Source: JAWPMT01 sp965242775
Lineage (GTDB): Bacteria; Bacteroidota; Bacteroidia; Cytophagales; Cyclobacteriaceae
DNA length: 64,000 bases
Assembly (NCBI GenBank): GCA_965242775.1
Contig: CBDETI010000009.1
Location: 1 to 64,000 of the forward strand
Direction of reading: 5' to 3'
A program made the translations under genes and the position numbers. Numbering within the stretch: the stretch's first letter is position 1; every line of letters begins with the position of its first letter. Shown here one piece after another: positions 53,892-62,436 of this stretch. Under the pieces are notes generated by a model that saw nothing but the letters and a program-made list of their open reading frames with translations, had not been told where the DNA came from and did not search any database.

Positions 53892-54472
53892 TCGCCCGTC
53901 TCCCCTTTGTCTCGGCTTTCCTTCAGGATGGATAGCGCATAGTCCCAAATGGTTCGTGAGCCTTCCGCAATGCGCTTCTTTTTCTCATAAATTGTCTGAA
54001 AAGGCACACTGAACTCCTTCCACGTACCGCCGCCATTGCTTGCGTTCTGGAGCATTGGTTCGAAGCGATCCAGGGCTTTGGCGAACTTGGCTTCTTGGGT
54101 TTCGCCGGCTTCAAATTCTTCCCACACCTGAATGAGCTCTTCGGCCTGCTCTTCTGGTAAGAGACCAAATATTCTTTTTGCCGCCTTTAGTTCCTCGGCG
54201 GTATTTACATGATCCTTTTGCTGATCGAATAAAAAGGTATCACCCGCATCAATCTCAACGATATCATGGATCAGCAACATTTTTAATACCTTAAGCAGGT
54301 CCACATTGTTGTTGCTTTGGCCAACCAATACGATCGCCATCATGGCTAAATGCCAGCTGTGCTCCGCATCGTTTTCATGCCGCTCGCTGTGAAATAGTCG
54401 AGTCTTTCGCTCTATATACTTGAGCTTATCAATTTCCTTGATGAAAGCTATTTGCTTTTGAAGATCTTCCAA
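53879..54472 (-). CDS. HD-domain hydrolase (YfbR/HDDC2-like)
   Basis: A 197-residue HD-domain protein with metal-binding His30s-40s (NDAEHSWHLAMM), HD dipeptide 69-70 (MLLIHDIVEID) and the acidic region after it. This arrangement matches 5'-deoxynucleotidases of the YfbR/HDDC2 type, which dephosphorylate dNMPs in nucleotide salvage. The molybdopterin oxidoreductase gene lies 11 bases upstream on the same strand and may be cotranscribed. Confidence 0.85.
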   Translation of the reverse strand: MEDLQKQIAFIKEIDKLKYIERKTRLFHSERHENDAEHSWHLAMMAIVLVGQSNNNVDLLKVLKMLLIHDIVEIDAGDTFLFDQQKDHVNTAEELKAAKRIFGLLPEEQAEELIQVWEEFEAGETQEAKFAKALDRFEPMLQNASNGGGTWKEFSVPFQTIYEKKKRIAEGSRTIWDYALSILKESRDKGETGDQLK

Positions 54473-54483
54473 GATCGCAAAGA

Positions 54484-56583
54484 TTAGGTTTTTGAAACTG
54501 TCACGGGAACGGCTGAGAATGCGGCATTTCCTGATAAGGAGTCCAGGCCCAGCTCATCCGTGAGATCATTGATAGAGGCACCGGCATGTCGCTCTGCTAT
54601 GCGCCATTTGATTCCTTTTCTGCCATGACCGTACCCATGAGGGAGGCTGACAACACCAGGCATTACTTCTTCTGTTATGTGGGCTTTTACTTGTACCTGA
54701 CCTGTTCTCGATCGAACAGTTATTTGTTCCATATCGGCTATTTTCCGGGACTTGGCATCGGTAGGATGTATAAGGAATAAGCCCCGTTCAGGACCTTTGA
54801 CCAATCGTTCATGATTATGCATCCAGGAATTATTGCTCCTCAATTCTCTTCGCCCTATAAGCAAGAGGTCTTGATTGGCCGTCTCCGGTGGGACTTTTAA
54901 TTTTTTCAGGCCATTGACCAAAACCTCAGGACTCAGGTCAACTTTCTGATCCGGTGTATGCAGCCTGCCAGGTAAACTGGGTTCCAGCGGCCCAAGGTCG
55001 ATCCCGTGAGGATTTTGCAGCAACTTTTTTAATGTGATGCTGCTGCCACTTCGCTTCAAACCTTGTGATAACATCAGGCGGGCATTGATAAATGGCCACA
55101 TTAGCTTTTCTGGCCAGGTCCGTTTTTTAAATCGCCTGGTAAGTTCTTTTAATACTTCCCAGTCTTTTTTCAAGCCATCGCGGGGTTTGAACAAGGCCGG
55201 AGAAAACTTGGCCACATTGTGAATCGCCAAGGTGTTGAAAACAATATCATAATGGTCATTCTCCAGCCCTGTACTGGTTGGTATAATTACATCGGCGTGT
55301 CGGGAGGTTTCATTGAGATAAATATCAATGGAGACCATAAATTCCAAGCTGTCCAGTGCACTATCCAATTGCTGGCCATTGGGCGTACTAAGCACCGGGT
55401 TGCCGGCGACGGTGACCATCCCCCGGATTTTGCCCTCACCCGCTTCCAGGATGTCTTCAGCCATCGTTGCTACCGGTAGCTCGCCATTGAATTCCGGAAG
55501 TTTGCGTACCCGACTGGTCCACCGATTGATTTTGTGCATGGTACCTTTTCGACCCAATTTGATCACGTCGAGTGCGGGCTTGGTAAACAAGGCACCTCCT
55601 TCCTTATCAAAATTTCCCGTAAGTATATTGATCAGGTTGATCATCCATTGGCAAAGAGAGCCGTGGGCCTGGGTGGAAACACCCATTCTCCCATAACAAA
55701 CGGCCTTCTTCGCTGCAGAAAAATCAGCTGCCAGTTTTTTTAGTGTTTCCGGATCTACACCAGTGACTGTAGCTGTCTTCTCCGGTGAGAAGCTCTCAAA
55801 TAGTCCGGGCAATTCCGAAAGTCCCCTATGATAATCTGGTAAATCATTTGGAATGTCGCGTGTCAGTTCATAAATGATCGAGGCCAATAGGTATGCGTCT
55901 GTTCCTGGTTTGATGAATAAATGTTGGTCCGCTTTATCTGCCGTTTCAGTTCTGCGAGGGTCGATAACTACCATTTTGCCCCCTCTCTCGCGGAGTTCCT
56001 TAATGCGGGTGGGCATCCCTCCAGCGGTCATCAAACTTCCGTTAGAGACCACCGGATTAGCACCGATGCAAAGGAAAAAATCCGTACGATCAATATCCGG
56101 AATGGGTATTAGTAGCATGTGCCCAAACATGAACTGCGAAGCATAATGGTGAGGGAGTTGGTCTACAGAGGTTGCAGAGTACCGGTATTTGGTACGTAAC
56201 GAACGGGCAAACCCGGGGCCAAATAACATGGATCCCAAATTGTGCACGTTGGGGTTTCCGAAGTAGATACCCACTGAGTCGCTTCCATGTTTCTGCTGAA
56301 TACTTTTCAAGTTTTTCTCAACCAGATCGAAAGCTTGGCTCCAGGGTATTTCCTTCCATCCGTCCGAAGTTCTTTGAATAGGTCGACGTAAGCGATCGGG
56401 ATCATCGTGGAGATCTTGCAGAGCCGTCGCCTTTGGGCAGATGTAACCTTTGCTAAAAGGGTCGTTTTTATCGCCTTTAATGGATTGGACCTGTCCGTTT
56501 TTCAAAGTTATTTCCAACCCACACATAGCTTCGCAAAGACTGCAGGTGCGGAAATGTGTATCCTTTTGATTTGGTTTGGGCAT
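54484..56583 (-). CDS. Molybdopterin-dependent oxidoreductase (formate-dehydrogenase-like catalytic subunit)
   Basis: A 699-residue molybdopterin oxidoreductase. An N-terminal [4Fe-4S] site has Cys14, Cys17, Cys21 and Cys49 (RTCSLCEAMCG and GYICPKA), followed by the molybdopterin-binding region (IYFGNPNVHNLGS, IDPRRTETADKAD) and the C-terminal dinucleotide-binding domain (MEQITVRSRTG, VSLPHGYGH). No signal peptide, so cytoplasmic. No electron-transfer subunit or cofactor gene is adjacent, so the substrate and partner are unknown; formate or other small-molecule oxidation is possible. Confidence 0.88.
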   Translation of the reverse strand: MPKPNQKDTHFRTCSLCEAMCGLEITLKNGQVQSIKGDKNDPFSKGYICPKATALQDLHDDPDRLRRPIQRTSDGWKEIPWSQAFDLVEKNLKSIQQKHGSDSVGIYFGNPNVHNLGSMLFGPGFARSLRTKYRYSATSVDQLPHHYASQFMFGHMLLIPIPDIDRTDFFLCIGANPVVSNGSLMTAGGMPTRIKELRERGGKMVVIDPRRTETADKADQHLFIKPGTDAYLLASIIYELTRDIPNDLPDYHRGLSELPGLFESFSPEKTATVTGVDPETLKKLAADFSAAKKAVCYGRMGVSTQAHGSLCQWMINLINILTGNFDKEGGALFTKPALDVIKLGRKGTMHKINRWTSRVRKLPEFNGELPVATMAEDILEAGEGKIRGMVTVAGNPVLSTPNGQQLDSALDSLEFMVSIDIYLNETSRHADVIIPTSTGLENDHYDIVFNTLAIHNVAKFSPALFKPRDGLKKDWEVLKELTRRFKKRTWPEKLMWPFINARLMLSQGLKRSGSSITLKKLLQNPHGIDLGPLEPSLPGRLHTPDQKVDLSPEVLVNGLKKLKVPPETANQDLLLIGRRELRSNNSWMHNHERLVKGPERGLFLIHPTDAKSRKIADMEQITVRSRTGQVQVKAHITEEVMPGVVSLPHGYGHGRKGIKWRIAERHAGASINDLTDELGLDSLSGNAAFSAVPVTVSKT

Positions 56584-56701
56584 TTTTCTTTAAATCACCT
56601 AGTAATTTAACTCCAAAAATTGGGCAGTAAATAAATTGGTACTTCATGTCGACAATGAAGGTTATATCAATCACGGGATTTAAAACAGCACGCAGGACCA
56701 C

Positions 56702-57424
56702 ATGGAAAACCGAACAATAAAGCTAAGAGAGGATACACTCGTTCATATCGAGGCCACGGTCGAAAATGCCAACCTGGACAGCAAGCTTTGGGCTATCAAT
56801 TGGTTCGACCTGAAAAGACCCAGACTTTACAATTTCTACAATGTCCTGGCCTTTCCCCATGTAAGGCGAATCGGCGCGGCGCCGCAGTTCAAAGGGTATG
56901 TGAAGGGGATCGTGCAAGGAGACAGGGAAATGGATCGCCAAATGCTTCTTATTGTTGCGTATCCTGACGCGGAGGCCTTCCTGCGGATGATAAGCAACAA
57001 GGTTTTTTTATTCAAAAGTATTTTGCGTATCAAATCTGTTAGTAGGTTCATTTTCGGATTTACCACGCCGATTGGAGTGGTGGAGGATCCCGTTGATAAA
57101 CCAAGAAAATACCGGGGAGACCAACGTTATCTTGCCATATTGCTGGGTGATGATGTCAGTGAAACGACCCTATTTACTGAAATTTCGGAGTTGGCCGTTA
57201 GTTTGGGAATGGGCATCCATTTCAACGGGACCCGCGCGGCGACTATTGCAAGAGAGATTAAAGGTAAGAAACAGGTTCAGCCATTTTTTTTGCAAGGCCT
57301 GGTTTTGATAGCAGCGGATAGTTACGATCGCTTTGATGCGCTTCTAGGAGATGAAAAATTTCGAAGCATACTGGAAAATACAGATGGAAAAATTGGTATT
57401 TACAAGTTAAGGAGAGTGTTGTGA
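56702..57424 (+). CDS. Unrecognised soluble protein in thioesterase-SDR operon
   Basis: A 240-residue protein I cannot place. It has no signal peptide or membrane helix, and its strand-helix pattern (YNVLAFPHVRRIG, MLLIVAYPDAEAFLRMI) suggests ferredoxin-like halves, possibly a duplicated dimeric alpha-beta barrel. The stop overlaps the next start (TGATG), so it is cotranslated with the thioesterase and SDR. Such neighbours hint at fatty-acid or lipid metabolism, but this is only context. Confidence 0.6.
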   Translation: MENRTIKLREDTLVHIEATVENANLDSKLWAINWFDLKRPRLYNFYNVLAFPHVRRIGAAPQFKGYVKGIVQGDREMDRQMLLIVAYPDAEAFLRMISNKVFLFKSILRIKSVSRFIFGFTTPIGVVEDPVDKPRKYRGDQRYLAILLGDDVSETTLFTEISELAVSLGMGIHFNGTRAATIAREIKGKKQVQPFFLQGLVLIAADSYDRFDALLGDEKFRSILENTDGKIGIYKLRRVL

Positions 57425-57825
57425 TGAGTGAAGTTTACGAAAAGGATATTCTTGTCAAAAATGAACACCTGGATGCGCTCGAGCATGTGAATAATGTGGT
57501 TTGGTTGCAATGGGTGCAGGATATGGCAGCGGCACACTGGCAGGCCAGGACCACCCCGGAAATAGAGGCCGCCTACCTTTGGGTGGTGATCGATCATTTC
57601 ATTGAGTACAAGAGGCCCGCATTCTTAGGAGAAACTATAACCGCCCGCACTTTTATCGAGAAGAATGAGGGTGTCCGATCAGTAAGAAAGGTGGAATTTT
57701 TCAAGGCAGGAAAGCTTTGCGTATCGGCCCGGACCAATTGGTGCCTGTTGGACAAAAACAGCAATAAGCCACGTAGGGTCCCGGAGGAGATTGTAGAATT
57801 ATTTATCAAAGACGAAAAACAATGA
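57424..57825 (+). CDS. Acyl-CoA thioesterase (4HBT hotdog fold)
   Basis: A 133-residue hotdog protein: the conserved acidic/His segment HLDALEHVNNVVWLQW (Asp17) is the 4-hydroxybenzoyl-CoA-thioesterase-type signature, followed by WVVIDHFIEYKRPAFLGE. It should hydrolyse an acyl-CoA or acyl-ACP thioester; chain length unknown. The stop overlaps the SDR start by 4 bases (ATGA). Confidence 0.85.
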   Translation: MSEVYEKDILVKNEHLDALEHVNNVVWLQWVQDMAAAHWQARTTPEIEAAYLWVVIDHFIEYKRPAFLGETITARTFIEKNEGVRSVRKVEFFKAGKLCVSARTNWCLLDKNSNKPRRVPEEIVELFIKDEKQ

Positions 57826-58676
57826 ACAGAAGCGACGCAGTAGTGATTACCGGTGTTTCTACCGGAATCGGCTTGGAGATGGCAAAGTCGCTGCTTCAGA
57901 GAGGTTACAGGGTTTTCGGTAGTGTTCGGAAACCCCAAGATGCCCAGCAGTTGAGTTTGGAGTTTCCGGAAAATTTTGTGCCGCTGGTATTTGATGTGAC
58001 CGACCATGAGGCTATTGATCAGGCTGTTTCCAAGGTGTCAGCTAACGTAGGGGAAAAGGGAATCCATGCCTTGATCAACAACTCGGGCATTGCCGTTGGC
58101 GGACCATTGTTACACATCGATATCGCGAAGGTGAAATATCAGTTTGACGTGAACGTGCTTGGCCTGGTAAAGTGTATACAGGCTTTTGCGCCGTTGCTCG
58201 GTGCTCGAGAGAATCACGGCTCATCGCCAGGTAGAATTCTCAACATCTCATCTGTAGCCGGAAAAATCGGGATGCCATTTGTTGCGCCGTATGTGGGTTC
58301 CAAACATGCTGTAGAGGGTATTTCACATAGTCTTCGCAGGGAATTGTTGCGCTGGGGGATTGACGTAATTATCATTGGCCCTGGTGCCATTAAAACACCC
58401 ATTTGGGCGAAGAGCACCAATATGGAAGAATATCATAGCACGGAATATGGTGATGCGCTGAAGAAATTTAATAATGGCCTGGTACGGCGTAGCATTGACG
58501 CTGGCTTCACTGCCGATTATGTGGGAGAATATGTGGCCAAAATAGTCGAAAAAGCGAAGCCAAAAACAAGGTATGCGCTGGTACCTCAGAAAGTGACAAA
58601 TTGGATCATTCCCAGGATACTTCCTGATCGAATGATTGATGCATTTATCGGAAAAACCGTAAAATTGAAGAAATGA
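57822..58676 (+). CDS. Short-chain dehydrogenase/reductase
   Basis: A 284-residue SDR: nucleotide-binding TGVSTGIG (10-17), NNSG (86-89), catalytic Ser near 143 (LNISSVAG), and Tyr157/Lys161 in YVGSK. The usual DPG-like position reads IIGPGAIKTPIW. Classical SDRs oxidise or reduce alcohols, ketones or lipids using NAD(P)H. Last of the three-gene coupled set beginning at 56702. Confidence 0.92.
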   Translation: MNRSDAVVITGVSTGIGLEMAKSLLQRGYRVFGSVRKPQDAQQLSLEFPENFVPLVFDVTDHEAIDQAVSKVSANVGEKGIHALINNSGIAVGGPLLHIDIAKVKYQFDVNVLGLVKCIQAFAPLLGARENHGSSPGRILNISSVAGKIGMPFVAPYVGSKHAVEGISHSLRRELLRWGIDVIIIGPGAIKTPIWAKSTNMEEYHSTEYGDALKKFNNGLVRRSIDAGFTADYVGEYVAKIVEKAKPKTRYALVPQKVTNWIIPRILPDRMIDAFIGKTVKLKK

Positions 58677-58685
58677 AAAGCCCTG

Positions 58686-58701
58686 GGCTACGTCAGTAGC
58701 C
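58686..58701 (+). terminator. Short hairpin between SDR and DUF72 genes
   Basis: GGCTAC-GTCA-GTAGCC forms a perfect 6-bp stem but has no T-run; possibly a weak terminator or mRNA-end hairpin. Confidence 0.35.
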
Positions 58702-58729
58702 TGAACCATGCTCCTTTAAACCCTAAAAC

Positions 58730-59620
58730 ATGAAATTTGGAAGTGTCGAAAACCCGGAACTCGTAGATTTTACTTTACCCGAAGACCATCATGGTACTGC
58801 CAACGCGCTGGCTAAAGGTGATGGCTCGTTAGCCGAAGTATTTGTCGGGTGTGCCAAATGGAATAAGGGAGACCTCAAGGGTTTCTATCCCAGGGGTACG
58901 AAAGACGAGTTGTCTTACTATGCTACTCAATTCAACTCCATCGAACTCAACGCTACTTTTTACAATGCCTACCGGCCTGAGCAAATAACTGTATGGAAGG
59001 AAAAAACTCCGGACAATTTTAAATTTTTCCCGAAGGTCCATCAGTATGTATCTCATGTCAAGCGACTCAACAATGTAGAGATGCCAGTGGAGGATTTTTG
59101 TAACTCGGCTCGCGCCTTTGGCGAAAAGCTGGGAATGGTATTCCTTCAGGTTCACAACAACTTTGGGCCCAAATACATCGACCGATTGCAGTCAGTACTC
59201 GATTTCTGGCCAAAAGATATCCCCCTGGCGGTCGAACTTAGACATACGGACTGGTTCAACGATGAGTCGGTGGCCGACGAGACTTATGCGCTATTTGAAG
59301 AACATCAGGTGGCTAATATCGTCACAGACACAGCGGGAAGAAGAGATTTACTGCATATGCGATTGACCTCCCCGGTCGCTTTTGTCAGGTATGTGGGTGC
59401 CAACCATGATAGCGATTACGAGCGGTTGGACGATTGGGTCACCAGGATCAAGCAATGGAAAGAGCAAGGACTTGAGAAACTATACTTTTTCGTGCATCAA
59501 AACCTCGAAAAGGAGTCACCATTGCTTTCAGCCAAGTTTATCGAAGATTTTAATAAAGCCTTTGGCACCACAATAAAAATCCCCGATACCGGAACACAGC
59601 AGCGAGGATTAGGATTTTAG
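58730..59620 (+). CDS. DUF72 (YecE-like) protein
   Basis: A 296-residue TIM-barrel-like DUF72 protein, recognised from FVGCAKWNKGDLKGFYP, SIELNATFYNAYRPEQ, FKFFPKVHQYVSHV and FLQVHNNFGPKY. No experimentally known activity is assigned to the family. It lies after the coupled SDR set, separated by a small hairpin, and is convergent with the response-regulator gene, 5 bases apart. Confidence 0.92.
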   Translation: MKFGSVENPELVDFTLPEDHHGTANALAKGDGSLAEVFVGCAKWNKGDLKGFYPRGTKDELSYYATQFNSIELNATFYNAYRPEQITVWKEKTPDNFKFFPKVHQYVSHVKRLNNVEMPVEDFCNSARAFGEKLGMVFLQVHNNFGPKYIDRLQSVLDFWPKDIPLAVELRHTDWFNDESVADETYALFEEHQVANIVTDTAGRRDLLHMRLTSPVAFVRYVGANHDSDYERLDDWVTRIKQWKEQGLEKLYFFVHQNLEKESPLLSAKFIEDFNKAFGTTIKIPDTGTQQRGLGF

Positions 59621-59625
59621 GACAA

Positions 59626-60324
59626 TTATTCCCCGGCTATTAGTTTGTATCCGGCGCCATGTACCGTAAGGATGTACTTCGGGTCATTTGGGTTTTCCTC
59701 AATTTTCTGGCGCAGCTTTAATATAAAATTGTCGACGGTACGGGTAGTTGGTGTGGCTTCGTAACCCCAAACATCCTCCAGGAGTTGATAGCGGCTGACG
59801 ATCTCATTTCGATGCTGGTACAGGTAGAGCAAGACCTCAAATTCCTTGTGTGACATCTTAGTTATCTCGCCATCATGCTGGGCCTCGTACTTGGTGAAGT
59901 CGACCTCCAGTTTGCCAAGTGACAAATGAGCTGGTGTGTCTTGCTTGGCATCTCCGGAGGATTCGGTCCGCCGCAAAACTGCTTTTACCCTGGCTACCAG
60001 CTCCCTGATACTAAAAGGCTTGGTGATATAATCGTCTGCTCCGAGTTCCAATCCCAGTACTTTGTCGATTTCCTCACCCTTGGCGGTTAGGAAAATAATG
60101 GGCGTTTTTACTCCCGAAGCCCTGGCTTCCTTGCACACGTCGAAACCCGACTTTTTGGGCAGCATAACGTCCAATAGAACCAGATCATAGGATTGTGAAG
60201 TGAGCAGTGTCAGGCCCTCCTCACCGTCCTTAGCTACTGTAACTTCATAGGATTCGAACTCAAGATTGTCTCGCAACCCAATTTGCATATTAGGTTCGTC
60301 CTCGACCACCAATATTTTTGCCAT
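59626..60324 (-). CDS. OmpR-family response regulator
   Basis: A 232-residue two-component regulator: receiver domain (~1-120) with phospho-acceptor Asp52 in LVLLDVMLP and acidic VVEDE near the start; winged-helix DNA-binding domain (~135-230, with SHKEFEVLLYLYQHR and TVDNFILKLRQKI). Downstream partner of the kinase gene, which it overlaps by one base. Target genes unknown. Confidence 0.96.
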   Translation of the reverse strand: MAKILVVEDEPNMQIGLRDNLEFESYEVTVAKDGEEGLTLLTSQSYDLVLLDVMLPKKSGFDVCKEARASGVKTPIIFLTAKGEEIDKVLGLELGADDYITKPFSIRELVARVKAVLRRTESSGDAKQDTPAHLSLGKLEVDFTKYEAQHDGEITKMSHKEFEVLLYLYQHRNEIVSRYQLLEDVWGYEATPTTRTVDNFILKLRQKIEENPNDPKYILTVHGAGYKLIAGE

Positions 60325-61877
60325 TACTTCGGATTTATCTTAAAAACCAATCGGAAGGTACTACCTTCTCCTGTTTTGGAATCCACCTCCACATTGCCCT
60401 CATGTGCTTCCATAATCGATGAGACCAGCGAAAGCCCTAATCCTGCCCCCTGTACATCGTGGATGTTGCTTTCCGCAACCCTGTAGAATTTATCAAAAAT
60501 CTGTTTTATTTTTTCCCGGGGGATACCAATTCCCGAGTCACTCACAGCGATCACCGCGTTTTCTCCTCGCAATTCGGTAGAGATATGAAGCTTTTTTGTG
60601 GATTTGCTGTATTTGATTGCATTGTCTATCAGATTTACCAGCGCTTCATAAACCGATTCCTTGTCCACATTGGTGTCCAAGGGCTCCTCCCATAGGTCTA
60701 CAGAAAACTCAAATCCGTTTTGCTCCAAATGGAAAGAGTAGTCATGCATCAATTCATCAACTACGGTGTTCAAATCCAGGAGTAAAAAATGGTACTTCTT
60801 CCTGTCTGCCTCTACTTGCGAAAAGTTCAATATGCGATTGACTATTCGCGTTAGCCGGTTGGTTTCTTTGAATATAATTTCAATATACTCTGACTTCTTT
60901 TCTTCTTTTTTTACTCGCTGTAAAAGCAAAGTCTCAGCAAACATGCTGATCAAGGCCAAAGGTGTCCTGAGTTCGTGACTAACATTTGATACAAAGTCAC
61001 TTTTAGTCTGAGCCAGCTGCATTTGTTGATAGATGGTTCTCCCCACCATTATGAAGCCAATCAGTAATAGAATGATCAGTATTCCTGATGCCAATAGGTT
61101 GTATTCAAGGCGTTGATTGATAAGTTCTTTCAGTGTTTGATTCTTGAGGCTTATTGCCAATTTCATGGTAGGAAAGAGCCACATGCGTTTTGAAGCGATG
61201 ACTTCTCCTGAGACACTATCGGTAAGAAAAAGCTTGAGCGCCTGTTCGTCGTTAACCAATGAAATGGCAATGTCTTCCTGGGCGATTTCCTGCAGTTTGG
61301 GGCTGAGCACTTCCACAGCAAAAGCCACTGGTTCGATCAGTCCGGAGAACAGGTATTGATTACCAGATGGATCCACCAGCACGGCCTGCAATACCTGCAA
61401 CTCCATATTATCGATCAACACCACTTCCCCTGGTTCTATTTTCCGATATCCCGATTGCCGATAGCGTTGAAGTTGCTGGATCAGGTTCTGATTATTCCTA
61501 TTGATACTATCCAGTAATAAAATGAACGGGCTTTGCAGGTCTTCGGGATAGTAAGTCGTATCTACCTCTGCATTGCCAATCGATTCCAGTCGGAATAAGG
61601 TGCATCCACTGTATTGGGTAAGGCTTCTTGTCTTTTCGCTTAGTTGGAAACCATTTTCGGTGAGATCTCCCTCTATGCTGTTCACCAGATTATCCAGAAA
61701 ATCATTGGAATACTGGTTGGCCGAGAAAATGATGAAATCAAGCTGATTTTCGTAAATGGTTTGAAGCACCTGTTCATCTTCTTGTAACGAGGAGGTCTCG
61801 TAAACCACAAATAAAATGATGGGCAACAAGATGGTAGCAAAAGCTATAAGAAATAACTTTTTGGTGTTTTTAAGCAT
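60324..61877 (-). CDS. Membrane sensor histidine kinase
   Basis: A 517-residue kinase: TM1 near residues 8-25, a periplasmic sensor region (~30-255), TM2 around 260-280, then HisKA with phospho-His301 in NVSHELRTPLALI and HATPase with NLIDNAIKYSK, SDSGIGIPREKI and GAGLGLSLVSSI. It pairs with the response regulator next to it. The frame is open up to 61949, but ATG 61877 is preferred: it opens the TM segment and a -7-like TATCTTTC (61903-61896) lies 19 bases above it. Confidence 0.94.
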   Translation of the reverse strand: MLKNTKKLFLIAFATILLPIILFVVYETSSLQEDEQVLQTIYENQLDFIIFSANQYSNDFLDNLVNSIEGDLTENGFQLSEKTRSLTQYSGCTLFRLESIGNAEVDTTYYPEDLQSPFILLLDSINRNNQNLIQQLQRYRQSGYRKIEPGEVVLIDNMELQVLQAVLVDPSGNQYLFSGLIEPVAFAVEVLSPKLQEIAQEDIAISLVNDEQALKLFLTDSVSGEVIASKRMWLFPTMKLAISLKNQTLKELINQRLEYNLLASGILIILLLIGFIMVGRTIYQQMQLAQTKSDFVSNVSHELRTPLALISMFAETLLLQRVKKEEKKSEYIEIIFKETNRLTRIVNRILNFSQVEADRKKYHFLLLDLNTVVDELMHDYSFHLEQNGFEFSVDLWEEPLDTNVDKESVYEALVNLIDNAIKYSKSTKKLHISTELRGENAVIAVSDSGIGIPREKIKQIFDKFYRVAESNIHDVQGAGLGLSLVSSIMEAHEGNVEVDSKTGEGSTFRLVFKINPK

Positions 61878-61895
61878 GGATTCAAATCCCGGATG

Positions 61896-61903
61896 GAAAG
61901 ATA
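61896..61903 (-). promoter_or_regulatory. Possible -7 element of the kinase operon
   Basis: TATCTTTC on the minus strand agrees with TAnnTTTG in 7 of 8 bases and sits 18 bases before ATG 61877; no TTG is found at -33. Confidence 0.35.
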
Positions 61904-61948
61904 CGAAGTAACAGGTATCGAGTTGGTTGAAAAGCCCTGCCAAGAGCA

Positions 61949-62166
61949 TTCTTTAACTTCGTTTTACAATTATTTACAGCGTTGGAATTTTGTAGGTCCG
62001 GGTTTTACCAGGTAAAAGATTTCAATCTGGTCACTGAAGCCTGCGGAATTACCACTTCAAAGGCCTGACCGCACAGCGGACACCCACTTTTGTGCGAAAA
62101 CTTGGGGCCGCAGATACTACAAGTCTTTTCATAATTCTTTAACTTCCTATTACAATTACTTACAGC
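61949..62166. repeat. Two 32-bp direct repeats flanking a zinc-ribbon remnant
   Basis: TTCTTTAACTTC...TTACAGC at 61949-61980 and 62135-62166 match at 29 of 32 bases. The right copy ends exactly at ATG 62167; the left copy lies above the histidine-kinase gene. They may be duplicated promoter or leader sequence. Confidence 0.75.
62005..62132 (-). pseudogene. Small zinc-ribbon protein gene with apparent 1-base deletion
   Basis: On the minus strand one frame reads TCSICGPKFSHKSGCPLCGQ (paired CxxC motifs, a zinc ribbon) to a stop at 62005, but has no start codon. The only ATG (62132) is out of frame; adding one A to the AAAA run (plus T run 62126-62129) makes a coherent 42-residue protein starting MKKTCSICG. 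Probably a small zinc-ribbon gene with a real or artefactual indel. Confidence 0.5.
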
Positions 62167-62436
62167 ATGAGCGAATCAAAAGGCCAAGTCGAAAACCTGT
62201 TACAAGAACTGGGACGAAAGATCGATGATCTCGTAGATGAAATGAAGGATGTCAAAGATGATCTGAAGGAAGAGTTCGAAAATAAAGTAGATGAGCTGAG
62301 GGAGAAGAAGGAGCAACTGGAAGCGGAATTTGACGAATTCAAGAATCAGGAGAAATGGCAAGAAGCCAAAGGGCACTTCGTTAGTGCGGTAGGGGAGCTT
62401 AGGAAAGCTGTTCAGACTGCTCTCAGGAAGAACTGA
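62167..62436 (+). CDS. Small highly charged coiled-coil protein
   Basis: An 89-residue protein, mostly one long charged helix (QVENLLQELGRKIDDLVDEM continuing in Glu/Lys heptads to residue 60), then HFVSAVGELRKAVQTALRKN. No signal peptide and no family known; similar small coiled-coil proteins occur widely. One copy of the 32-bp repeat directly precedes its ATG. Overlaps the convergent nucleoside phosphorylase by 14 bases. Confidence 0.75.
   Translation: MSESKGQVENLLQELGRKIDDLVDEMKDVKDDLKEEFENKVDELREKKEQLEAEFDEFKNQEKWQEAKGHFVSAVGELRKAVQTALRKN

Noticed and set aside
62160..62342. 60-residue Ser-rich minus-strand frame
   Set aside because: Antisense of the charged coiled-coil gene; Ser richness comes from complementary Glu/Lys codons.
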